The notes beneath the pieces are model-generated. The model was not told where the DNA came from and made no database searches. It was given only the letters and a program-made list of their open reading frames with translations. The translations under genes were made by a program, and so were the position numbers. Below are positions 1 to 5,725 of a stretch of DNA of 16,257 nt, one piece after another. The stretch's first letter is position 1, and each line of letters starts with the position of its first letter. Source of the DNA: CAYUCE01 sp964443275 (lineage in GTDB: Bacteria; Bipolaricaulota; Bipolaricaulia; CAYUCE01); the NCBI GenBank assembly GCA_964443275.1, contig CAYUCE010000041.1, positions 1 through 16,257 on the forward strand. Reading direction: 5' to 3'.

Positions 1-183
1 GGCATGAAAGGTTTACCTGAATGGAGAATTTTCGGACAGCCTCTTCAGGGTTCCACCTTATCTGGGAGGGTTAAATATACACAAACTATGGAAGACAGGC
101 TGAAGCCTTCCTCTACGAATTCCGATGTTTTACACATTGACTTATTAAAAGACCGAAAACTAAAAAACTTAGGAGGGATAAAA
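1..183. other. Upstream region of the nucleotidyltransferase gene
   Basis: One frame stays open through this stretch into the gene, but the implied 60 residues do not resemble a nucleotidyltransferase N-terminus and lie before a good Shine-Dalgarno. The small stem AGGC-TGAA-GCCT near 97-108 has no U-run. I see no clear promoter. Confidence 0.4.
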
Positions 184-1104
184 ATGAAGACGCTCATCTT
201 AGCTGGAGGATTTGCTACCCGCCTTTCACCAATATCCGACAATTGGGCCAAGCCGCTTCTGCCAGTGGCCGGAAAGCCTATAATTGAATACATTGTGGAT
301 AAGCTCCCTGAAGATGATGTACCGGTGATTTCTACCAACAGAAAGTTCGCCCCTGACTTCAGAAAGTGGAGTGAAAAGCTTTCCCGAGAAGTGGAAGTAA
401 TCATCGAGGAAACCACTGCCGAGGAAGAGAAACTGGGGACAGTGGGGGGGATAAATTTTTTGGTGAGTAAATTAAACCTAGATGAGAAAGTTTTGGTTCT
501 GGGCGGAGATAATATAGTGGAATTTAATATACAGGAGCTTATCGATAAATATCGGGGCAACCCCACGGTGGCTTTATACGATATTAAAGATAAAGAAAAA
601 GTTAGGGGAACCTACGGGGTGGCTATACTGGATGATCAAGATAGAGTAACTCATTTTCAGGAAAAACCCCAAGAACCTGCCTCCACCCTGGTCAGCACCG
701 CCTGTTATGTCTATCCCCCCACGGTTTTTCCATTAATAAGGGAGTTTTTAGACCAAGCCCCCCAAGGACAGGATGCCCCCGGTTATCTTAATCAGTGGCT
801 GCACGAAGAGAAAGACCTCACTATCGATGCCTTTGTCACTGATTCTCCCTGGTATGATATAGGTAACCGGGCCGCATATATTCAGGCCAACATGGACTAT
901 ATGGAAAAAGATTTATACACCGGTAAAGACGTATCTATTGAAAATTCCGAGGTTAGAAATTCTGTTATTTTAGACCAGGTCGTAATTGAAGATTCCACCA
1001 TCAAAAACTGTGTAGTAGACTGCAATTCGCATTTGGTGGGAGTGAATTTGAAGAACTCATTAGTAGGCAAAGGGAGCAAAATAAGAGTGGACTCTGGAGG
1101 TTAA
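184..1104 (+). CDS. NDP-sugar pyrophosphorylase (glucose-1-phosphate thymidylyltransferase-like nucleotidyltransferase)
   Basis: A 306-residue protein of the RmlA/GalU-like nucleotidyltransferase superfamily, which joins a sugar 1-phosphate and an NTP to give an NDP-sugar plus pyrophosphate in the cytoplasm. The N-terminus carries the signature GGFATRL (residues 8-14), followed by AKPLLPVAGKP with the conserved lysine. LVLGGDN supplies the expected metal-binding Asp. The last ~60 residues (GKDVSIENSEV... to the end) have the spacing of left-handed beta-helix hexapeptide repeats, seen in long RmlA-type and sugar-nucleotide enzymes. I start at the ATG at 184 because AGGAGGG (171-177) lies just upstream and the signature normally begins within ten residues of the start. 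The same frame is open to the window edge, but that 60-residue extension looks non-coding. The sugar and nucleotide cannot be told from the sequence. No sugar-pathway neighbours are present. Confidence 0.9.
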   Translation: MKTLILAGGFATRLSPISDNWAKPLLPVAGKPIIEYIVDKLPEDDVPVISTNRKFAPDFRKWSEKLSREVEVIIEETTAEEEKLGTVGGINFLVSKLNLDEKVLVLGGDNIVEFNIQELIDKYRGNPTVALYDIKDKEKVRGTYGVAILDDQDRVTHFQEKPQEPASTLVSTACYVYPPTVFPLIREFLDQAPQGQDAPGYLNQWLHEEKDLTIDAFVTDSPWYDIGNRAAYIQANMDYMEKDLYTGKDVSIENSEVRNSVILDQVVIEDSTIKNCVVDCNSHLVGVNLKNSLVGKGSKIRVDSGG

Positions 1105-1130
1105 TCGATTCTTCATTTCTAAAGGAAAAT

Positions 1131-1386
1131 CTGAAGTTTTGATATAAGTGTGAACCCAAGTTACACTTGAACAGAAGCTTACATGATAATATAGGGCATT
1201 CCTGAAGGAAATACCCAATAAGTAAGAGTGAGAAGAGGATAAATTTTTCTGACCCTGGCGAATCTGTTTGACGAGCTAAAGCGAGGAGTTATGCAGCGAA
1301 GAAGAAAATTTTATCCTCTTCCCATAAACAGACAGTGTAGCAAAATAGCTACTGTAGAATACGGGGAGCTTATATCAAAACTTCAG
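1131..1386. mobile_element. MITE-like element with 18-bp perfect terminal inverted repeats and several internal hairpins
   Basis: CTGAAGTTTTGATATAAG (1131-1148) is exactly inverted at 1369-1386. The flanks are AAGGAAAAT (1122-1130) and AAGAAAAAT (1387-1395), 8 of 9 identical, as a worn 9-bp target duplication would look. No coding frame fills the 256 bp. Inside are further inverted repeats: about 1146-1168, 1194-1216, an 18-bp near-perfect pair at 1233-1250 and 1303-1320, and 1332-1355. Ends starting CTGA and a 9-bp duplication are known for IS4-family relatives such as IS10 and IS50, so a non-autonomous derivative of that kind is a reasonable guess. No transposase is in the window. The flanking repeat is A-rich and could be chance. 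The alternative is a structured RNA closed by an 18-bp stem. Its place between convergent genes means it could also stop transcription from both sides. Confidence 0.55.
1233..1320. repeat. Large inner hairpin of the inverted-repeat element
   Basis: AAGAGGATAAATTTTTCT (1233-1250) pairs with AGAAAATTTTATCCTCTT (1303-1320) with a single mismatch. The 52-base loop contains CTG (1264-1266) and CAG (1294-1296), which can close a smaller arm of the form TTTGACGAGC-TAAA-GCGAGGAGTT. In that arm, GC/GC pairs are followed by consecutive G·A and A·G oppositions, a pattern common in structured RNA. There is no clear U-run after the stem, so it is not a standard terminator. Confidence 0.6.
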
Positions 1387-1416
1387 AAGAAAAATAGCTT
1401 TATTTGTTTGAAGGGC

Positions 1417-2397
1417 TTATGATAACTTACTTAACCGCTTAATACGCTTTAGCATGTTGGGATGGGTGGTGAACAGTTCCATCATTTTGTCAGCTATCCC
1501 CATCCTTACCTTTTTGGCCCTAAGCTCCATTAATTCGCTTTGGTCGATGGTACCGGATAGATCAGTATCCACTTCTTTCAGTTCACCCACCTCGTTTACG
1601 GCCCTTGAGACGTCGTTTAAAAAGAAGGCTTTTACCCCTTCTACCATCTTCATCTCTTGCTGAGCCCGGGGGTCCTTCTTAGCTTTGGCCGAGCTATATA
1701 CCAATTTGTAAAGGGCCGAAGCCAAATGGTGGGGTCTGTTTCCAATCTCTATGCTTCCCTGATCGGCGTAATATTCCCTAATCCGAGACCCGTAAAGAAC
1801 CAACAAATTGGTCAAAAAGTAAAGGATCATGGCCCCCAGTCCGATCAGGATAGTGTATCCCCCACCACCTCTTCTTCTTCCGCCCCCCAGCATTCCTCCC
1901 CACATAAAGCTCCAAGCGATCCAATAGAGGATCAGTGGGATTACCGAAAGCAGGGTAATGATCATCATATCCCGGTGCTTTAAGTGAGATACTTCATGTC
2001 CTAATACCGCCTTCAGCTCATCCTTGCTAAGCAACTTTTTGATCCCCTGAGTAACACATACTCTCCCATCGCTTTGGGTCCTCCCAAAGGCAAAAGCATT
2101 AGGAATTTGAAGTTTGGAGACCCCGACCTTGGGTTTGGGTATTCCAGCTTTGTGGGCCAGCTCCTCCACCATCTCGTGCAGCTCGGGCTCCTCCTCTTTA
2201 GAAACCCACTTTATCCGCATCATCATTCCCACCAGGCTGGGTCCGATTAGATACTGAATACCCATGAAAACGAAAGCTAAAATTAAATAAAACAAACTGT
2301 TTCCAGCTCCCATCAAGCCCCCAATCCCCACGATTATCCCATAAAGGATTCCAAACATTAAAGCTACCAAAAGCCACATTCTGGTTTGAAGCCCCAT
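1417..2397 (-). CDS. htpX: HtpX-family membrane zinc metalloprotease (M48) with an EF-hand-like loop
   Basis: A 326-residue inner-membrane protease of the M48B family, which degrades damaged membrane proteins in the cytoplasmic membrane. Two hydrophobic segments (about 8-30 and 34-60) precede the catalytic HEVSH motif (134-138, two zinc His and the catalytic Glu). Two more hydrophobic segments follow (146-170 and 181-203), split by a Gly/Arg-rich stretch GGGRRRGGGG. The third zinc ligand is E208 in SRIREYYAD. Unusually, residues 277-288 (DTDLSGTIDQSE) match a canonical 12-residue EF-hand calcium loop, with acidic or oxygen ligands at positions 1, 3, 5, 9 and 12 and Gly at 6. The gene starts at the ATG complementary to 2395-2397, preceded by a purine-rich AGGAAGGGAGTGAG. 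It is a single gene, convergent with the nucleotidyltransferase and divergent from argG. An ATTATA at 2442-2447 reads TATAAT on this strand, but I see no good -35. Confidence 0.93.
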   Translation of the reverse strand: MGLQTRMWLLVALMFGILYGIIVGIGGLMGAGNSLFYLILAFVFMGIQYLIGPSLVGMMMRIKWVSKEEEPELHEMVEELAHKAGIPKPKVGVSKLQIPNAFAFGRTQSDGRVCVTQGIKKLLSKDELKAVLGHEVSHLKHRDMMIITLLSVIPLILYWIAWSFMWGGMLGGGRRRGGGGYTILIGLGAMILYFLTNLLVLYGSRIREYYADQGSIEIGNRPHHLASALYKLVYSSAKAKKDPRAQQEMKMVEGVKAFFLNDVSRAVNEVGELKEVDTDLSGTIDQSELMELRAKKVRMGIADKMMELFTTHPNMLKRIKRLSKLS

Positions 2398-2631
2398 CTT
2401 GTTTTTCTCACTCCCTTCCTAAAGGTTAATCATCGTTTAAAATTATAAACTATATATAACTTTATCATTTTAATTTTACCAGGTTTAAGGCTCCCTGACC
2501 ACCCTCAAATTAGCTTACCAAAATCTATCTCAGGAAAGTATGTGTCGCACTTTAAAAGCAAAGGATAGCAATGCAGATTAAACCCCCTTGCCCAAATCTT
2601 TCTCTGGGCTAAACAAAGAAATCTAAAAGGG
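2398..2631. other. Intergenic region between divergent htpX and argG, upstream half
   Basis: AT-rich next to htpX (2430-2475), with the dyad GTTTA-AAATTA-TAAAC at 2435-2450 that could be an operator or simply promoter DNA for htpX. A short stem GCCCA/TGGGC lies at 2590-2609. TAGCTTACCAA (2511-2521) recurs inside the argG leader at 2733-2743. I see no tRNA, no credible small ORF and no terminator here. Confidence 0.5.
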
Positions 2632-2660
2632 TTGACAATCTATCATTTTTGCCCTATCAT
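2632..2660 (+). promoter_or_regulatory. Predicted sigma-70-type promoter of argGH
   Basis: A perfect TTGACA (2632-2637) is followed after exactly 17 bases by TATCAT (2655-2660, 5 of 6). Transcription would start near 2667, leaving a leader of about 225 bases before argG. An 8-bp direct repeat CTATCATT (2640-2647 and 2654-2661) lies across the spacer and the -10, a possible repressor contact. Confidence 0.7.
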
Positions 2661-2732
2661 TACTTTTGATATTTTGCGAAAGGAAAATAGATGAAATGAC
2701 TGATAAATTTTATTACGAAATCTCACCTAAGA

Positions 2733-2880
2733 TAGCTTACCAAGCTACCCGTCCATATTCTGTCTCTCCACTCAGGCGGGAGAGGTGCTAACTCCTTACC
2801 TCTCTCCATTTCAAAGCCAAATTTCATATAAACCGAACATAAGAAACCAAAAATCAAGAGGTGATTAAGTTGGGAAGGAG
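2733..2880 (+). promoter_or_regulatory. Structured argG leader with mutually exclusive stems and possible Shine-Dalgarno sequestration
   Basis: After a small stem TAGCTT/AAGCTA (2733-2747), CTCTCC (2764-2769) can pair with GGAGAG (2779-2784). The overlapping GGGAGAGGT (2778-2786) can instead pair with ACCTCTCTC (2798-2806, one wobble). The second stem's 3' arm plus its loop reads CTCCTTACCTCT (2792-2803). This is complementary to both AGAGGT (2857-2862) and AAGGAG (2875-2880), the two Shine-Dalgarno-like sites before argG. Three elements that can swap partners are typical of a translational switch. No U-run follows, so it does not look like a transcription terminator. I do not recognise a known riboswitch class; the folding is inferred by eye. 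Confidence 0.45.
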
Positions 2881-2914
2881 ATCAATACCAATTTGGATAT
2901 ATCAAGCGATTTAA
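2870..2914 (+). promoter_or_regulatory. Possible argG leader peptide ORF (MGRRSIPIWIYQAI)
   Basis: A strong Shine-Dalgarno AGAGGTGA (2857-2864) has no argG start within range, but lies five bases before a TTG at 2870. That TTG opens a 14-codon frame ending at TAA 2912-2914. It begins TTG GGA AGG AGA, with arginine codons 3 and 4, and runs across the argG start in another frame. Translation would carry ribosomes over the argG start, so it could couple or gate argG. The ORF is short enough to be chance. Confidence 0.25.
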
Positions 2915-4170
2915 ACTCGCAAACAGGCAAAAAAATAAAGAAGGTACTGCTTCTATATTCAGGGGGCTTGGATACCTCCTGTTTGCTTAAGTGGATACAA
3001 GAAAAATACAGCGCTAAAGTCTACACCCTCACATTAGATGTCGGTCAAAGGAAAGCTCACTTAAAGGAAACCAAAGAAAAAGCTCTTAAATTGGGGGCAA
3101 CAAAAGCCATAGTTCAAGATATAAAAAAAGAATTTGCAAATGAGTACATATCCACTTGCCTAAAGGCTAATGGACTCTACCAAGGCCAATATCCACTATC
3201 AACCGCCATTGCCCGACCCTTAAAAAGCAAGGTAGCGGTGGAGATCGCCCGCCGGGAAGGTGTAGATGCCATAGCTCACGGAAGCACTGGAAAAGGTAAC
3301 GATCAAGTTAGATTCGAAGTCTCCATAGCTGCCCTGGATGGATCAATAAAAGTGCTGGCTCCAGTCAGAGAATGGGGAATGAGTCGGGATCAAGAGATTA
3401 CTTACGCCAAAAATAATCAAATCCCCATACCGGTGGATGCAAATTCCCCCTACTCCATAGATGAAAATTTATGGGGGCGAAGCATTGAATGTGGGGTACT
3501 AGAGTATCCGGACCGAGAACCGCCGGATGACATCTACCAGATAGCTACTCCCATCCCTGATACCCCAAATGAGCCGGAGTACGTAAAAATAGGCTTTGAC
3601 CAAGGAATACCCACATCCCTTAACCATCAACCCCTTGACCTAGTAGAATTAATCCAAATCTTGAACCAAACAGCGGGAAAGCACGGAGTAGGTATGATCG
3701 ATATGGTAGAAGATCGAGTGGTGGGTCTTAAATCCAGAGAGATATATGAATGCCCGGCAGCCGTTGTTTTAATCAAAGCTCATCAGGACCTGGAGAAGTT
3801 CTGCTGCACCATTCACGAAAATAGCTTCAAACCTCTGGTAGATCAACGATGGGCAGAGATGGCCTACAAAGGCCTGATGTTCGATCCCTTAATGAACGAT
3901 CTTCAAGCCTACATTGACCAAGTCAACCAAAAGGTAAACGGTGAAGTAACCGTAAAGTTATTCAAAGGAAGTGCCACTGTAGTGGGGCGATGTTCAGCAA
4001 ACGGGCTGTACCAACATAAACTTGCCACTTACGATGAAGGGGACACCTTCAATCAGTCCTCATCAAAAGGATTCATCGACATTTGGGGACTTCCCACTAG
4101 AGTTGCCCACCGCTTAAAACAAGCTAAGGTTCCTACAGGGGCCGCTACCAATGAAAGTGTGGAAGATTGA
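2893..4170 (+). CDS. argG: Argininosuccinate synthase
   Basis: A 425-residue cytoplasmic enzyme that condenses citrulline and aspartate, with ATP, to argininosuccinate, the penultimate step of arginine synthesis. The ATP-binding PP-loop SGGLDTS is at 23-29. STGKGNDQ at 131-138 and SIDENLWGRSIE at 188-199 are family signatures for substrate binding. It is slightly longer than the usual ~400 residues, partly from about 15 residues before the conserved VLLLYSGG. The only usable start is TTG at 2893: the frame is closed by TAA at 2866-2868 and holds no ATG or GTG. AAGGAG (2875-2880) is 12 bases upstream, a long spacing that fits a weak or regulated start. It is preceded by its own promoter and a structured leader, and overlaps argH by 20 bases, so the two are cotranscribed. 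Confidence 0.96.
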   Translation: MDISSDLNSQTGKKIKKVLLLYSGGLDTSCLLKWIQEKYSAKVYTLTLDVGQRKAHLKETKEKALKLGATKAIVQDIKKEFANEYISTCLKANGLYQGQYPLSTAIARPLKSKVAVEIARREGVDAIAHGSTGKGNDQVRFEVSIAALDGSIKVLAPVREWGMSRDQEITYAKNNQIPIPVDANSPYSIDENLWGRSIECGVLEYPDREPPDDIYQIATPIPDTPNEPEYVKIGFDQGIPTSLNHQPLDLVELIQILNQTAGKHGVGMIDMVEDRVVGLKSREIYECPAAVVLIKAHQDLEKFCCTIHENSFKPLVDQRWAEMAYKGLMFDPLMNDLQAYIDQVNQKVNGEVTVKLFKGSATVVGRCSANGLYQHKLATYDEGDTFNQSSSKGFIDIWGLPTRVAHRLKQAKVPTGAATNESVED

Positions 4171-5524
4171 AGATAGAGAAAAGTTCCAAGATATCGAGCA
4201 GTTAGTGGAAACCTTCACTGCAAAGGAGGACATAGTTTGTGATAAAAAGCTTATTCCTTACGATATCTTAGGTTCCATTGCCCATGTGCTGGGGCTTAAG
4301 AGTATAGGAATCATTTGTGAAGAGGAAGCGGATAAGCTTAAAAACACCCTGATAAACCTCTTGGACACAGAAATCGAGCTCACCCCGGAGGATGAGGACG
4401 TACATTCCAAAGTGGAGAACCTTTTGATCCAAAGATTGGGAAAATTGGGGGAGAAAATACATACCGGAAGATCAAGAAACGATCAAATCCTACTAGATAC
4501 AAGATTATATATCAAGGACAATCTTTTTACCATTACCGATAAGCTACTGGAACTTGCTCAGAGCCTGCTTGAGTTAGCCTCACAAAACGAAAAAGTCCCT
4601 ATGCCCGGCTACAGCCATTTAAGAAAAGCCATGCCTTCTTCGGTAGGGCTTTGGGCAAGCTCTTTTGTTGAATCCATAATAGATGATACAATAGTCTTGG
4701 AAACCGCTTTTTTACTCTGTGATCAATCTCCACTGGGTGCAGGTGCAGGTTACGGGGTGCCTCTCAATTTAAACCGGGCCATGACCGCTGATCTTCTAGG
4801 GTTTAACCGAGTGCAAAACAACTCACTTTATGTGATGAACAGCCGGGGGAAATTCGAGTTTATCGTGCTAGCCTGTTTAGGAAATATCAATCTTGATCTA
4901 AGCAGGCTAAGCACAGATTTAATCCTCTTTAGCAATGAGGATTTCGGCTTCTTTACGCTCCCGGATGAATTCACCACCGGGTCCTCTATAATGCCTCAAA
5001 AAAACAATCCGGACATACTAGAGCTAATCAGAGGAAAAAGCTCCCGGCTACTGGGAAATATATGTTCAGTTTATTCGCTCTTGCCTGCCCTTACCTCGGG
5101 TTACCACCGCGATTTGCAGGAGGTAAAAGGACCGCTGATGAAAAGCTTTGAAACTACTAACAGTTCTATAAATATCCTCTCATCATTGATTCAGCGGCTG
5201 GAAGTTAATCAAAACCGACTAAAAGCAGGTTTCAATAGACAGATGATGGCTACAGATAGGGTTTACGGGCGGGTAAAAAAGGGGGAATCTTTCAGAAGCG
5301 CTTACCAACAAGTGAAAAAAAATCTACAGTGTAGGAGCAAAAGAGTCCCCACAAGTGAGGAGATTGATGATGCCCTCCAGGCTAGAAAACATCCGGGCGG
5401 TCCGGGCAACTTGGGATTGGATAATTTGGGGCAAAAACTCGAGAAAAGCCAATCAGAGTGGAACAAAAAAGAGAAAGATTTTCACCAAAAATTGGACCGG
5501 TTAATTACAACCGCTGATGGTTGA
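4151..5524 (+). CDS. argH: Argininosuccinate lyase (short N-terminal type)
   Basis: A 457-residue member of the fumarase/aspartase superfamily that splits argininosuccinate into arginine and fumarate; the active site forms between subunits of a tetramer. TGRSRNDQ is at 105-112, the MPGYSHL block follows, and the superfamily signature with the catalytic Ser loop is GSSIMPQKNNP at 277-287. The Asn at 285 replaces the more common Lys (QKKNP). The usual N-terminal LWGGRF motif is missing; the protein starts MKVWKIEDREK and enters directly at VETFTAKEDIVCDKKLIPYD. The segment LTSGYHRDLQEVKGP replaces PLAYNRDLQEDK, as I recall from the short ArgH of Bacteroidetes and some archaea. The ATG at 4151 lies inside the argG end, giving translational coupling. 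The stop codon overlaps the -35 of the carAB promoter. Confidence 0.95.
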   Translation: MKVWKIEDREKFQDIEQLVETFTAKEDIVCDKKLIPYDILGSIAHVLGLKSIGIICEEEADKLKNTLINLLDTEIELTPEDEDVHSKVENLLIQRLGKLGEKIHTGRSRNDQILLDTRLYIKDNLFTITDKLLELAQSLLELASQNEKVPMPGYSHLRKAMPSSVGLWASSFVESIIDDTIVLETAFLLCDQSPLGAGAGYGVPLNLNRAMTADLLGFNRVQNNSLYVMNSRGKFEFIVLACLGNINLDLSRLSTDLILFSNEDFGFFTLPDEFTTGSSIMPQKNNPDILELIRGKSSRLLGNICSVYSLLPALTSGYHRDLQEVKGPLMKSFETTNSSINILSSLIQRLEVNQNRLKAGFNRQMMATDRVYGRVKKGESFRSAYQQVKKNLQCRSKRVPTSEEIDDALQARKHPGGPGNLGLDNLGQKLEKSQSEWNKKEKDFHQKLDRLITTADG

Positions 5525-5549
5525 ACTTTTAATCTGAGTATTTTATAAT
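5521..5549 (+). promoter_or_regulatory. Predicted carAB promoter with an ARG-box-like palindrome
   Basis: TTGAAC (5521-5526, overlapping the argH stop) and a perfect TATAAT (5544-5549) are separated by 17 bases. TGAGTATTTTATAATCA (5535-5551) is a near-perfect palindrome over the -10. It resembles the ArgR/AhrC ARG-box pattern TGAAT-N4-ATTCA, with differences in each arm. The palindrome could be no more than AT-rich promoter sequence. No argR is in the window. Confidence 0.6.
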
Positions 5550-5566
5550 CACTGAAATAAATTTTT

Positions 5567-5677
5567 AGAGGTGAGAGATAATCTTGGGAAGGTAAATCGA
5601 TCTGCAGAAAGCAGCATAAAGAAAGACTATCAAACGTTCCAGCTGGGAAACCGATGGAGTAGTGGTCGGGTCCCGGC
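5567..5677 (+). promoter_or_regulatory. carA 5' leader, possible attenuator or riboswitch
   Basis: Between the promoter and carA lies about 170 bases of leader. It opens with AGAGGTGA (5567-5574), then TTG GGA AGG TAA (5584-5595), a potential three-residue peptide Met-Gly-Arg. The GTG at 5571 opens another 39-codon frame ending at 5690. Hairpin CTGC-AGAAA-GCAG occupies 5602-5614. AGCTGGGAAACCGATGG (5641-5657) resembles the 3' core of c-di-GMP-I (GEMM) riboswitches, with GGTAAATC (5591-5598) and CATAAAG (5615-5621) loosely matching two other core segments. A convincing P3 stem and tetraloop receptor are missing. GGGA (5645-5648) plus ACC (5650-5652) can pair with GGT (5664-5666) and TCCC (5671-5674), competing with the terminator-like hairpin below. 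A regulatory leader is likely; its ligand is unknown. Confidence 0.4.
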
Positions 5678-5686
5678 TTTTATTTT
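5665..5686 (+). terminator. Terminator-like hairpin in the carA leader
   Basis: GTCGG (5665-5669) and CCGGC (5673-5677) form a five-pair stem with a three-base loop, followed at once by TTTTATTTTA. It lies downstream of a good promoter and upstream of carA, so it would act as an attenuator rather than the end of argH transcription. The stem is short, which makes full termination uncertain. Confidence 0.5.
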
Positions 5687-5725
5687 ATGAGGAGCCTAAA
5701 TCTAAGTTGAGGAGAGGGAGTAACC

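Noticed and set aside
4..183. N-terminal extension of the nucleotidyltransferase to the window edge
   Set aside because: AGGAGGG sits just before the ATG at 184, and the conserved signature begins eight residues after that ATG; the extension resembles no family sequence.
1657..1983. 108-residue forward ORF opposite htpX, and similar antisense frames within carB, mutS and the GGDEF gene
   Set aside because: They lie wholly inside well-supported genes, lack ribosome binding sites and resemble no protein family.
2762..2810. T-box, glycine, SAM or M-box element in the argG leader
   Set aside because: None of the conserved cores of these classes as I know them is present; only alternative stems are visible.
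5591..5657. Firm call of a c-di-GMP-I riboswitch before carA
   Set aside because: Only the 3' core matches well. The P2 flank, the P3 stem and the tetraloop receptor are not convincing, so it is kept as a hypothesis.
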